A stretch of DNA of 64,000 nt. Source: Sphingobacteriales bacterium 50-39 (lineage in GTDB: Bacteria > Bacteroidota > Bacteroidia > Chitinophagales > Chitinophagaceae). How positions within the stretch are numbered: position 1 is the stretch's first letter; the number at the start of each line of letters is the position of its first letter. Below the pieces are notes generated by a model that had not been told where the DNA came from, made no database searches, and saw nothing but the letters and a program-made list of their open reading frames with translations. The stretch is from positions 1,074,548 through 1,138,547 of the forward strand of contig MKTZ01000001.1 of the NCBI GenBank assembly GCA_001898505.1, given 5' to 3'. This document shows, one piece after another, positions 26,201 to 35,540 of this stretch. Both the position numbers and the translations under genes were made by a program.

Positions 26201-28435
26201 ATGAAACCGAAATATAATCCCCGAATCAGCCAATTTTTGGTCTCGTGTGCCACGGCTTCTTTATTCTTCTGCGGCAGTCTGCATGCCCAACAACGTCTTA
26301 CTTCTTATGTAGATCCTTTTATAGGTTCCGGCGGTCATGGTCACGTCTTTGTAGGCGCCAGCGTTCCTTTTGGCGCTGTGCAACTGGGGCCGGAGAATAT
26401 TTTTTCCGGATGGGATTGGTGTTCCGGCTATAATTATCCGGACAGCATCCTGGTTGGGTTTTCCCATACACATCTCAGCGGCACCGGTATCCCTGACCTG
26501 GGCGATGTGCTGATCATGCCTTATACGGGGGATATACACTGGAATAAAGGTTCCAGGAAGAACATCGACACAGGGTATGCCTCTCTTTTTTCTCACCAGG
26601 ACGAAAAGTCGGAACCGGGCTATTATAGCGTCAAGCTTGCGCGTTCGGGCATTCAGGTGGAATTGACAGCCACCGAAAGAGTAGGATTTCATCAGTATCA
26701 TATCCCTTCCGGAAAGGATCTTCATATCATCATCGATCTGAAGGAAGGTACGGGGGATCGTATGACGGACGCAGATATAAAGCAGGTGGATGAACACACG
26801 CTGGAAGGGTATCGTTTTTCAAAGGGATGGGCGAATGATCAGCGTCTTTATTTCACCATCCGGAGCGAGCAGCCGATGAAAAATTTTACGGTACAGGATA
26901 AGAAGGGGCTTATTACCTGGGATCATCCTGCCGATGAGGTGCGGCTGAAGGTAGGAATATCTCCGGTGAGCGCTGCAGGTGCGTTAGCCAATATCGAGGC
27001 GGAGTCACCCGGATGGGACTTTAATTCCGTGAGGAAGGATGCGGAGGAGAAATGGAACAGCGAGCTGTCGCGTGTACAGGTGGAAGCACGGAATGATATA
27101 GACAGGAAGCTGTTTTATACTGCACTTTATCATACGATGATCGATCCTGCCATCTTCAATGATCACAACGGAGATTATATGGGCACGGATAAGAAGATCT
27201 ACAGAGGGGCGTCCTTTACCAATTATTCTGTGTTTTCGTTGTGGGATACTTACCGGGCGAATCATCCGCTGTATACGTTGATCCAGCCTGACAGGGTGAA
27301 TGACCTGATCCAGACCATGCTGGCTATCTATCAGCAGCAGGGCAAGCTGCCTGTCTGGCATCTGATGGGATGTGAGACGAATACCATGCCTGGCACCAGC
27401 GGTGTGCAGGTAGTGGCGGAGGCTTATCTGAAAGGGTATCGGGGATTCGACACCGCACTGGCGCTGGCAGCGATAAAAGGTTCTGATATGCGGAACGAGG
27501 CTGGACTGGACTATGTGCGGAAGCAGGGGTATATTCCCTGTGACAAGGTCCCGGAGTCGGTGGCCAAGGCTATGGAGTATTGCATCAGCGACGGGAGCGC
27601 CGCATTGATGGCGAGAAAGATGGGGCGGAAGGAAGACTATGCATGGTTTGCCAAAAGAGCGTTGAATTACCGGAATTATTTCGATAGCTCGGTTGGGTTC
27701 TTCCGGGGACGGCGTGCCGATGGCAGCTGGAATCCTGTCTTTGATCCTGCGAGGACCTCCCATCCCTGGATTGACGATTATGCAGAGGGGAATGCCTGGC
27801 AGTATCTCTGGCTGGTGCCGGAGGATGTGGAAGGGCTGATAAAGCTGCTGGGCGGGGACAAGGCTTTTGTCAGGAAATTAGATCAGCTGTTCAAGACCCC
27901 GACGCCGTATGATCCCAAGGCCCCGCCTGACATTGCGGGTCTCATCGGTCAGTATGCGCATGGCAATGAGCCGGGACATCATACTACGTACTTATACGCA
28001 TATGGCGGCGCGCAATGGAAGACAGCGGAGAAGGTGCGTTATATCCTAAAGAATATGTACCAGGCGGCTCCTGACGGTGTCAGCGGAAATGAGGACTGCG
28101 GGCAGATGTCGGCATGGTATGTTTTTTCCGCCATGGGATTTTATCCCGTATTCCCCGCCAGCGGGGCTTATGTGCTGGGCAGCCCGTTGATGGACAAGGT
28201 TACCATCAGCCTGCCCGAAGAAAAAAGCTTTATTGTCGAGGCCGTGAATAACAGTCCTCAGAATATCTATATTCAAAGTGTGGAGATGAACGGACGCCCT
28301 TATACCAGGAGCTATATCCTTCACCAGGACATTCTCAAGGGAGGAAGTCTGCGGATCACGATGGGCAGCAAGCCAAATTATCAATTTGGCGCAGCGGCTT
28401 CCAGCCGGCCCAGATCGGATTATTCATCCAAATAA
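26201..28435 (+). CDS. GH92 alpha-mannosidase, canonical
   Basis: A 744-residue secreted enzyme (signal peptide about 1-31) of GH92, calcium-dependent inverting exo-alpha-mannosidases that trim N-glycans or fungal mannan. It shows the family signatures YVDPFIGSGGHGHVFVGASV, the Glu-bearing MGCETNTMPGTSG, GNEPGHHTTYLYAY and NEDCGQMSAWYVFSAMGFYP. The N-terminal beta-sandwich and C-terminal (alpha/alpha)6 barrel are complete. By analogy with characterised GH92 enzymes, the Glu residues in ETN and NEP and the Asp of DCGQ should be functional. It is isolated from any SusC/D pair. Confidence 0.95.
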   Translation: MKPKYNPRISQFLVSCATASLFFCGSLHAQQRLTSYVDPFIGSGGHGHVFVGASVPFGAVQLGPENIFSGWDWCSGYNYPDSILVGFSHTHLSGTGIPDLGDVLIMPYTGDIHWNKGSRKNIDTGYASLFSHQDEKSEPGYYSVKLARSGIQVELTATERVGFHQYHIPSGKDLHIIIDLKEGTGDRMTDADIKQVDEHTLEGYRFSKGWANDQRLYFTIRSEQPMKNFTVQDKKGLITWDHPADEVRLKVGISPVSAAGALANIEAESPGWDFNSVRKDAEEKWNSELSRVQVEARNDIDRKLFYTALYHTMIDPAIFNDHNGDYMGTDKKIYRGASFTNYSVFSLWDTYRANHPLYTLIQPDRVNDLIQTMLAIYQQQGKLPVWHLMGCETNTMPGTSGVQVVAEAYLKGYRGFDTALALAAIKGSDMRNEAGLDYVRKQGYIPCDKVPESVAKAMEYCISDGSAALMARKMGRKEDYAWFAKRALNYRNYFDSSVGFFRGRRADGSWNPVFDPARTSHPWIDDYAEGNAWQYLWLVPEDVEGLIKLLGGDKAFVRKLDQLFKTPTPYDPKAPPDIAGLIGQYAHGNEPGHHTTYLYAYGGAQWKTAEKVRYILKNMYQAAPDGVSGNEDCGQMSAWYVFSAMGFYPVFPASGAYVLGSPLMDKVTISLPEEKSFIVEAVNNSPQNIYIQSVEMNGRPYTRSYILHQDILKGGSLRITMGSKPNYQFGAAASSRPRSDYSSK

Positions 28436-28554
28436 TATTGGCGGCCAAGGTCGAGGAAGAACTTCCGGCACGCCTGTGAGTTGGTCCGTAATGGTGGGAA
28501 TGGGGCCACTTTGTTGAGGCGAAACGGGTCGTTGGAGGTGGGGAAGGTCGTCAG

Positions 28555-29222
28555 ATGATAGGCATGCCGGGCCCCGAGCCATACACGCCTGTGTATCCCG
28601 CTTATTTTGGGAACCGCGTCGATATTCCGGCGGATAATCCAATGACCGTGCAGGGTATTCAGTTGGGGAGGATGCTGTTCTATGAAACCGCTGGGATGGG
28701 AGGGCGAGAGGACTGGAGCAGCAGGCGCAGACGCCTCTTACGAATCCGCATGAGATGGGGTAGGACCTGAATGTTAGCGCCGCGAGGTTGCAAGCCATGT
28801 CGATGTATCCGCCCCGGTTTAGGGCTTCTTTCGGGAGTGATACGAGGTCGCAGGTATAGAGCTTTTCTATGGCAAGGGCGGCTGTGGTCATTGTCATGGC
28901 GGTCCCAAGACCTATAGTGAGCTGTATCATAACAATGGGCTGGACAGCATGTCGAAAGATCCGGGGAGAGAGAAGATCACCGGAGCGTCGTATGATAGAG
29001 GAAGGTTCCGGGTGGTGACGCTGCGCAATATTGCATTGACAGCCCCTTATATGCATGATGGAAGATTTGCTACTTTGGAAGAGGTCGTCGATCATTACAG
29101 TGATCATATCGTGAGCAGTGTCACCATGAGTCCGTTCATTCAGGGCAATCTGAATCTGACCGCTGTCGAGAAGAAGGACCTGCTGTACTTTTTGCGGATG
29201 CTGACCGACTCGAGCTTTATCA
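28555..29222 (+). pseudogene. Di-haem cytochrome c peroxidase (MauG/CCP family), decayed
   Basis: Several pieces of one gene lie in order but in different frames. The first (28579-28693) encodes PEPYTPVYPAYFGNRVDIPA and GIQLGRMLFYETA. The second (from about 28691) encodes WDGRARGLEQQA and TPLTNPHEMG, then a TAG at 28761 where relatives carry Gln. The third (from about 28844) encodes EVAGIELFYGKGG, a haem site CGHCH at 28883-28897 and LRNIALTAPYMHDGRFATLE through LTDSSFI. The first haem CxxCH region, expected between pieces one and two, is deleted, as is the part between two and three. It cannot make an active peroxidase. Confidence 0.85.
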
Positions 29223-29609
29223 ATGAAGCTGCAGGCGGCGGACCTTGCCCGAATGAAGAGAGTGACCGTGTCCATGAAGGACAGGGACGGGAATGAGCAT
29301 GCCTATACGGGTGTGGCGGTAGGAGAGATACTCGAGATGGCGGGTGTCACTACGGGTAAGCATCTACGTGGGGAGAACCTTACTAAATATATGCTGGTAA
29401 AGTGTGCGGACGGGTATGAAGTGCTGTTCTCGCTGGCCGAGCTGGATGCCGACTTTACGGACAGGACCGTGATCGTTGCAGATCAATCGGAGGGTAAGCC
29501 GTTACCGCCCGGCAAGGGGCCTTTCCGGCTGGTGGTGCCGGGGGAGAAGAAGCCGGCGCGTTGTAGTTTCCAGGTGACCGAGCTGGTAATAAAGTTTGCA
29601 AAGGAATAG
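29223..29609 (+). pseudogene. Molybdopterin-oxidoreductase-like domain gene, 5'-truncated
   Basis: The 128-residue frame matches the short secreted molybdopterin (sulfite-oxidase-like) domain proteins: VTVSMKDRDGNEHAYTGVAV, KYMLVKCADGYEVLFSLAEL, FTDRTVIVAD and GPFRLVVPGEKKPARC. Relatives begin with a signal peptide and ~40 more residues, which are absent: the homology starts at LQAADL, straight after the end of the peroxidase remnant. A deletion therefore seems to have fused the two genes' remains. An ATG at 29223 could still start translation, but the product would stay in the cytosol, so I treat it as broken. Confidence 0.65.
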
Positions 29610-29647
29610 AGCGCGGACGCCTTTTGGTAGCGGGGCGCCGGTTTCAG

Positions 29648-30187
29648 TTAATTGTTGGTGATACTCTGGCGGAAATGTTTCAATACCGCGCGGGAGGCGA
29701 GGTACTGTGGAATGGACAGGAACATATATTTAAGATTGCCCCGGCTGTAGAGTGAGATATTCATATAAATATTCTCGCCATCCTGCAGGATAAAGAATTC
29801 CTTGTTGAAGAAGGACTGGTGGGGGTTTGTAGTAATGATGATGATCTGTTCGCTGCAATTGTGACGGATGATGCCGGGATATTTTCTTAGCAGATAGCGA
29901 ATGATGGCTGTCTGGTCTTCGTAGGACCGGAAGCCTTTGGCCCTTGCCAGTCTGTTCTGCAGGAAGAGGCTTATGAGGACCAGGAAGGCGGGCAGAGACA
30001 AAAGTGCAAGCACAATAGGCTCTGTCTCCAGATAATAGGCAAATCCCATCAGGAGAAGGCAGATCATAAGTACGAAAATACCAGAGACAAAACTTCTCAG
30101 AGAAAGCAAGAATCGTTGTTTGCGGGTACCCTGGAATGTCAATCTTTGTCTTCGTACGCTCTTTTCAAAATCAATCTCTAAATTCAT
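29648..30187 (-). CDS. Hypothetical membrane protein with two transmembrane helices
   Basis: A 179-residue protein I do not recognise. After ~25 polar residues come two membrane segments (about 30-50 and 57-78), then a basic stretch (RLARAKGFRSYED) and a ~100-residue soluble domain with beta-rich hydrophobic runs (IIIITTNP, FFILQDGENIYMNISLY). The layout resembles small membrane-anchored proteins with a cytosolic PH-like domain, but that is only a fold guess. The start is the ATG at 30187; a second in-frame start at 30199 adds four residues. It is divergent from the sigma-factor gene. Confidence 0.7.
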   Translation of the reverse strand: MNLEIDFEKSVRRQRLTFQGTRKQRFLLSLRSFVSGIFVLMICLLLMGFAYYLETEPIVLALLSLPAFLVLISLFLQNRLARAKGFRSYEDQTAIIRYLLRKYPGIIRHNCSEQIIIITTNPHQSFFNKEFFILQDGENIYMNISLYSRGNLKYMFLSIPQYLASRAVLKHFRQSITNN

Positions 30188-30305
30188 AGAAACAGGCAAT
30201 CAAACAATTAGCGTGTGGAGCAAAATACGAATAATAATTAGCACATACAACGCCATTTTCCCACCGGCGATAGTACTTTTACCCTGCAATAGTCGATGAG
30301 TCAAT

Positions 30306-30866
30306 ATGAGCACCTACGCAGCATTGGATGACCAGGACCTGTTTCTTTTCCTGCAACGGGGAGATGAGAAAGCTTTTTCTGAGATCTACCGGCGATATTG
30401 GGAAAAGCTAGTGGCAATTGGGTATTTTCATACCCGGGATAAACAAATGGCGGAGGAGGTGGTGAGTGATGTGCTGGTTGGGCTTTGGAACAGGCGGCAG
30501 GAACTGGAAGTACGATCGTTGTCTGCCTGGCTGGGGACCGCCGTCAAATATTCCGTATTCAAGGTCATGGTCCGGCATCAGCGGAGACAGGATATCCTGC
30601 AGGGGCAGTCTGGTGTCGAGGAGGATGATGAGACGCAGAAGAAACTGGATGCCCGATTTATGCGTGAATTCCTGGATGGCGTCATAGAAGCCCTGCCTGA
30701 AAAGACCCGCCTGGTATTCAAGTTCAGCAGGGAGGAGCAACTGTCCGTGGGGGAAATTGCGGAAAAGATGGAGCTTTCGCCAAAATCCGTGGAATATCAT
30801 ATTACAAAGGCGCTGAAAACGCTAAAAAGTTACATACGAAAATTTAATAATATCATTCCTTTCTAA
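30306..30866 (+). CDS. ECF RNA polymerase sigma factor (FecI-like)
   Basis: A 186-residue ECF sigma factor: region 2 (about 22-90, AFSEIYRRYWEKLVAIGYF, and a DVLVGLWNRR core-binding stretch) and region 4 (about 125-178, LPEKTRLVFKFSREEQLSVG, SPKSVEYHITKALKTLKSYI). It is expected to direct polymerase to the receptor operon downstream when released by FecR. It lies 89 bp before fecR, the usual Bacteroidetes order sigma/FecR/TonB receptor. Confidence 0.93.
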   Translation: MSTYAALDDQDLFLFLQRGDEKAFSEIYRRYWEKLVAIGYFHTRDKQMAEEVVSDVLVGLWNRRQELEVRSLSAWLGTAVKYSVFKVMVRHQRRQDILQGQSGVEEDDETQKKLDARFMREFLDGVIEALPEKTRLVFKFSREEQLSVGEIAEKMELSPKSVEYHITKALKTLKSYIRKFNNIIPF

Positions 30867-30898
30867 GCTGCACGTTCAGAATGAGATAGTTCATCGGC

Positions 30899-30953
30899 AA
30901 AAAAATTTTTTTTCATTTTAGGGGTTGGCGTCTGTCATGGGTACTAATTAGTA
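30899..30953 (+). promoter_or_regulatory. A7T8 tract and 12-bp palindrome before fecR
   Basis: Seven A and eight T in a row (30899-30913) are followed by CATTTTAGGGG and, ending two bases before the fecR ATG, the perfect palindrome TACTAATTAGTA (30942-30953). The layout suggests a sigma-dependent or bent-DNA promoter with an operator. The function is inferred from position only. Confidence 0.35.
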
Positions 30954-30955
30954 TC

Positions 30956-31915
30956 ATGGAACAAGCACGTCTATATGATCTGATCCAGAAGCTGGCTGAT
31001 GACACTGCTACGCCTGAGGAAGTACAGGAGCTGCATGAATGGTATGGTATGGTGTATTCCGTCGGAGAGGTAGAGTGGCCTGCTGATACTGAGGAAGAAA
31101 AGCAGCTGTTGGAACAGCGTATCCGCGGGCGTCTGCGGCTGGCGGGAGCCGGAATGGAGGTCCCGCGTGTGCGGCATATTGGACGGATGAGGTGGGTCGC
31201 TGCTGCATGTGTTGTCCTGCTGGCGGGGCTTTGGATGGTCTGGCAGCAGCGGGAAAAAGAGGATGTCACTGTGTACAACCCATCCGGCAGGATACTGCAG
31301 GTGACACTGCCGGACAGTAGTCAGGTCTGGCTGAATGCAGCCAGCTCCCTGCGATATGCAAAAGCCTTTGTACGTCACCGGGAGCTTTATCTGGAAGGCG
31401 AAGGGTATTTCGATGTGGCTGAGGATGCCGCACATCCCTTTACTGTGCATTCGGGATCGTTGACGACTACGGTTCTTGGTACCAGCTTCGATGTCCGGAG
31501 CTTTGGCACGGAATCATCTACAACAGTGACGGTCATTCGGGGGAAGGTGCAGGTAGATAATGCCGGAAAGGTATTGGACCAGCTGACACCGGCCAGACAG
31601 CTGCAATGGGATCATCGGACAGGAGAATCCAGGTCGGTGGCTGCCGATACTTCAAATGTCCTTGCCTGGCAGCATGGAAAGCTCCAGTTCCCGGGCGACT
31701 CGCTGGCGAGCATCATCGGCACTCTGGAGCGATGGTATGACATGAAAATTGTATTCAGGGACCCAGCGTTGGGCAACTGTAAGCTATACGCAAGTTTTGA
31801 TAATACAACCTCTCTTCCCAATTTACTAACGACCATCAGCAACGTGATGGACATTCAATGGACTATTGATAAGAAGCAGCGCATCGTGACCCTGTCCGGT
31901 AAAGGCTGTCAATAA
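30956..31915 (+). CDS. FecR-family anti-sigma factor
   Basis: A 319-residue single-pass membrane protein. A cytosolic N-terminal segment (about 1-78) should bind the sigma factor, one TM helix follows (about 80-98, WVAAACVVLLAGLWMVW), then a periplasmic FecR domain (about 115-215, LPDSSQVWLNAASSLRY, EGEGYFDVAEDAAHPF, VLGTSFDVRSF) and a DUF4974/STN-like C-terminal domain (about 245-318). It transmits the substrate-loaded state of the TonB receptor to the sigma factor. The receptor gene begins 8 bp after its stop. Confidence 0.94.
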   Translation: MEQARLYDLIQKLADDTATPEEVQELHEWYGMVYSVGEVEWPADTEEEKQLLEQRIRGRLRLAGAGMEVPRVRHIGRMRWVAAACVVLLAGLWMVWQQREKEDVTVYNPSGRILQVTLPDSSQVWLNAASSLRYAKAFVRHRELYLEGEGYFDVAEDAAHPFTVHSGSLTTTVLGTSFDVRSFGTESSTTVTVIRGKVQVDNAGKVLDQLTPARQLQWDHRTGESRSVAADTSNVLAWQHGKLQFPGDSLASIIGTLERWYDMKIVFRDPALGNCKLYASFDNTTSLPNLLTTISNVMDIQWTIDKKQRIVTLSGKGCQ

Positions 31916-31923
31916 GATTATTT

Positions 31924-34569
31924 ATGAGCACACGAACAATGACCAATGTTTTTTGGACACTGGCTGCTATGCTGTTGACCCTGCATGCAGCCGCACAGGA
32001 CCTCTCCCAGATCAAGCTGACCCTCCGACTGAAGCACAATTCACTGAAGGAGGCTATGCAGATGATCGAGCAGACGACTCCTTTTAAATTCATAGCCCGC
32101 GCAGAGGACGTCGATGCAGTACAGGACCTTAACCTGGAGGCAACGGGGCAACCCCTGGATAAGGTACTTAGCCAGCTGCTGAAGGGAAGCAATATCCAGT
32201 TCAGACAGATGGGAACGAACATCATCCTGAAAAAGGAACCTCCGAAGAAGCCCGTCTCGTCCGTGATCATCCCAGCCACCTATCATCCGCAGCAGAAATA
32301 TACTATCAGCGGCACCGTCCGGGTGCAAAAAACAGGGGAGACGATCATCGGTGCTACTATCAGGGTAAGCAGCGCGGGTGCTGATCTTTTTACCGGGACC
32401 GTCAGCAATGAATATGGGTTTTATTCCCTGACCCTGCCCGTGGGAGGCTATCATCTGCAAGTCAGCTATCTGGGGATGGCGACTGTATCCCGTGACATAG
32501 GACTGGACAGCAATGTCGTTTGGAACATCCCTATGGAAGAGGCGGCAAAAGACTTACAGGAAGTGACCGTCCGGGCTGCGGGACAAGGTCGGGGCAGAAG
32601 TCTGAGAAGCCCACAGATGGGTATGGAGCGTATGACCATGACAGAGATAAAAGACATTCCCGTCATCTTCGGTGAGAAGGACGTGCTGAAGACAATACAG
32701 CTGCTGCCGGGTATCAAATCGGCAGGCGATGGCAACAGCGGATTTTATGTAAGGGGTGGGGCAGCCGACCAGAACCTGATCCTTTTGGACGAGGCCAATG
32801 TATATAATCCTTCCCACCTCCTGGGTTTTTTCTCCACCTTCAATTCGGACGCTATTAAAAATATTGTCGTTTACAAAGGAGGAATGCCTGCTCAATATGG
32901 AGGACGGCTGTCTTCCGTGGTGGATGTCAAGATGAATGAAGGCAATAACAGGGATTTTGGCGCCAGCGGCGGCATAGGGCTTATCTCCAGCAGGCTGAAC
33001 GTGGAAGGGCCGATACAGAAGGACCGCTCATCCTTTCTTATTTCAGGCCGTAGGACCTATGTGGATATGTTCCTTAGGTTGTCCAACGATTCGAACGTCA
33101 ATAAGAGCACACTTTATTTCTATGATCTCAATGGGAAAGTAAATTACACACTCAGCAGGAAAGACCGCCTGTACCTGTCCGGGTACTTAGGGCGGGATGT
33201 GCTGGGCCAGGACAACCTCTCCAATATCAACTGGGGTAATACCACGGCTACTGCGCGATGGAACCATATATTCAACAGCCGGCTGTTCTCCAACACGTCC
33301 CTGATATACAGTAATTATGATTTTAAGATCACCAACAAGGAGGCCGGAAATGAATTCAATATCATTTCACAAATAAAGGACTGGAATCTCAAAGAAGATT
33401 TCCAGTGGTATGCCGGCAGTTTGCATACCGTGAACATAGGGGTCAATGCTATTCATCATACTATCCGGCCGGGTGAGATCACTGCCAGCAAGGATGCAGG
33501 CATCAATTCCATGACATTCCAGCGGCGATATTCCCTGGAGAACGCTGTATACCTCACCGACACCTGGAAGATGACCAATAAACTGACCCTTACTTATGGG
33601 CTACGCCTATCTGCATTTAGCATCCTGGGCAAGGGAGATTATTATAACATCGATACAGCTGGCAGGATATTGGATACCCTGCATTATGGGCCAGGGCAGG
33701 TGGTCAAGACCTATTTCAATCTCGAGCCAAGACTGGCAGCGGCCTGGCAGCTCGATGAGGCAACTTCCATAAAGGCATCCTATGTGCGGAATACCCAAAA
33801 CTTGCACCTTGTGTCCAACTCCATTACATCATCTCCAACCGACAGGTGGGTAGCGAACACCAATATCATTCGCCCGGAAATATCGGACCAGGTGTCGCTG
33901 GGGTATTATAAGGATCTCGCTAAAGGTCGCTGGGAGCTGACGGTAGAAACTTACTACAAGACCATGCAGCATCAGATCGATTACAGGGACGGGGCCGATA
34001 TCTATACCAATCAGCCTATTGAGACGCAGCTGCTGTTTGGGAAAGGGAGGGCTTATGGCATCGAATGGCAGCTGAAGAAAAGGGTGGGGCGGTTGACAGG
34101 CTGGCTAAGCTATACTCTGTCGAAAACAGAGCGTAAGATCGATGGCATCAACAACAGTGAATGGTACAATGCCCGCCAGGACAGGACCCATGACATTGCT
34201 ATTGTAGGAGTTTACCAGCTCAATAAGAAATGGACGCTATCAGCCGACTGGGTGTTTTATACAGGTGATGCCGTGACCTTCCCCAGCGGCAAGTATACGG
34301 TGGATGGGACTATCTATTTCCTTTATACCAAACGAAATGCCTACCGGATGCCAAGCTATCACCGGCTGGACCTGGGCGCCACCTGCCAGCTTAAACAACG
34401 CAGGCGGTTTTCCTCCGAGCTGAATTTCAGTCTGTACAATGCTTATGGCCGGCAGAATGCCTACCAGATATCCTTCCGGCAAAGCAAGACCGATCTTAAT
34501 AAAACGGAGGCGGTGCGCACCAGCCTGTTCAGTTTTGTTCCCTCGATCTCCTATAATTTTAAATTTTGA
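31924..34569 (+). CDS. TonB-dependent receptor with STN signalling domain
   Basis: An 881-residue outer-membrane receptor. A signal peptide precedes an STN domain (about 30-100, LRLKHNSLKEAMQMIEQTTP), a CarboxypepD_reg domain (about 125-210, ISGTVRVQKTGETIIGATI), a plug (about 225-350) and a barrel ending SISYNFKF. STN is the module that touches FecR, which fits the sigma/FecR genes upstream. Barrel and plug are strongly similar to the receptor at 15557 (for example SAGDGNSGF, YNPSHLLGFFSTFNSDAIK in both). Its TGA overlaps the ATG of the DUF4249 gene. Confidence 0.95.
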   Translation: MSTRTMTNVFWTLAAMLLTLHAAAQDLSQIKLTLRLKHNSLKEAMQMIEQTTPFKFIARAEDVDAVQDLNLEATGQPLDKVLSQLLKGSNIQFRQMGTNIILKKEPPKKPVSSVIIPATYHPQQKYTISGTVRVQKTGETIIGATIRVSSAGADLFTGTVSNEYGFYSLTLPVGGYHLQVSYLGMATVSRDIGLDSNVVWNIPMEEAAKDLQEVTVRAAGQGRGRSLRSPQMGMERMTMTEIKDIPVIFGEKDVLKTIQLLPGIKSAGDGNSGFYVRGGAADQNLILLDEANVYNPSHLLGFFSTFNSDAIKNIVVYKGGMPAQYGGRLSSVVDVKMNEGNNRDFGASGGIGLISSRLNVEGPIQKDRSSFLISGRRTYVDMFLRLSNDSNVNKSTLYFYDLNGKVNYTLSRKDRLYLSGYLGRDVLGQDNLSNINWGNTTATARWNHIFNSRLFSNTSLIYSNYDFKITNKEAGNEFNIISQIKDWNLKEDFQWYAGSLHTVNIGVNAIHHTIRPGEITASKDAGINSMTFQRRYSLENAVYLTDTWKMTNKLTLTYGLRLSAFSILGKGDYYNIDTAGRILDTLHYGPGQVVKTYFNLEPRLAAAWQLDEATSIKASYVRNTQNLHLVSNSITSSPTDRWVANTNIIRPEISDQVSLGYYKDLAKGRWELTVETYYKTMQHQIDYRDGADIYTNQPIETQLLFGKGRAYGIEWQLKKRVGRLTGWLSYTLSKTERKIDGINNSEWYNARQDRTHDIAIVGVYQLNKKWTLSADWVFYTGDAVTFPSGKYTVDGTIYFLYTKRNAYRMPSYHRLDLGATCQLKQRRRFSSELNFSLYNAYGRQNAYQISFRQSKTDLNKTEAVRTSLFSFVPSISYNFKF

Positions 34570-35366
34570 TGTGTATGCGTTCCATTTTTTTCTTTTCCCT
34601 TATCATCCTGTTACTGAATAGCTGCCAGAAGGTTATCAATATAGACTTGAATAGCACCGCTGCGGAATATGTCATTGTGGGAAAGATCACCGATCAGCCC
34701 GGGATGTGCCAGGTGTCCATTACCCGCAGCAAGGACTTCAGCGATGACAATCAATTTCCCGGCATCAGCGGCGCCACGGTGACAATAGAAAACAACGGCG
34801 TGGTGACTTCATTACCGGAGACGGACACCGGCGTATACGGTACCGGCAGCCTGACGGGGCAGCCAGGTCAAACTTATAAATTGACCGTACATCTCGGAGC
34901 AGCGACCTTTACCGCCTCTTCCACGATGCCGCAGCCTGTTGGTCCCGACAGTATCTATGTCAGTCCCGGAAGACTCACCACTAAGAAATATGTTACTGTC
35001 ATATATAGAGACCCGCCCGGTATTTCCAATTACTATCATTTTATCCAATATGTCAATGGAAAAAAAGAGCCTTCCATCTTTGTCAGCGACGACGAATTCA
35101 CCGACGGGCAGACGGTAAAACCGCAATTGGTCTTCAACAACGACACCAATGATCCCACCAGGGATATCAAAAGCGGTGACAGTGTCCGTATCGACATGAT
35201 CTGCAACGACGCGGCTGTATACAAATACTGGTACAGCCTCAATGACGGCGCTACAGGCACCGGCCAGAGCGCTTCGCCGGCCAACCCTGTGACCAATATT
35301 TCCGGTGGGGCACTGGGATATTTCAGCGCTCAGACCGTGCGGACTAAAGGCATAAAGGTGAATTGA
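34569..35366 (+). CDS. DUF4249-family lipoprotein, second copy
   Basis: A 265-residue lipoprotein (LLLNSC lipobox near residue 19) paralogous to the protein at 17881: both begin their mature part QK-V-x-x-L-N and end GALGYFSAxT. Its ATG at 34569 overlaps the receptor stop by one base (TGATG), giving tight coupling with the barrel. It probably works at the outer-membrane surface with the receptor. Substrate binding is unproven. Confidence 0.88.
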   Translation: MCMRSIFFFSLIILLLNSCQKVINIDLNSTAAEYVIVGKITDQPGMCQVSITRSKDFSDDNQFPGISGATVTIENNGVVTSLPETDTGVYGTGSLTGQPGQTYKLTVHLGAATFTASSTMPQPVGPDSIYVSPGRLTTKKYVTVIYRDPPGISNYYHFIQYVNGKKEPSIFVSDDEFTDGQTVKPQLVFNNDTNDPTRDIKSGDSVRIDMICNDAAVYKYWYSLNDGATGTGQSASPANPVTNISGGALGYFSAQTVRTKGIKVN

Positions 35367-35540
35367 TAGATTTTCCCATTTATATCTTGTTTTTCCCAGA
35401 AAGGGAAGAAAAAATGTTTTGTTAAAGCGTAAATTGTTGATAATGTGTATGTTGGATTAATGGCGTGTTTTTGGTATACATAAGATCCAGTAATCTAATA
35501 TCCATAGAACACCTTAAAAAACCAATCCTCCTTCCCGGCT

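Noticed and set aside
28424..29275. Minus-strand frame across the peroxidase relic
   Set aside because: The plus strand carries clear peroxidase homology with a haem motif; the minus frame has no recognisable domain.
29610..29640. GC-rich imperfect inverted repeat (GACGCC/GGCGCC) after the molybdopterin-domain gene
   Set aside because: The stem is short with a mismatch and has no T run. It shares neither flank nor loop with the double-hairpin family.
35392..35417. TTCCC/GGGAA hairpin after the second DUF4249 gene
   Set aside because: Only a 5-bp stem, and it is followed by A rather than T on the coding strand, so terminator function is not supported.
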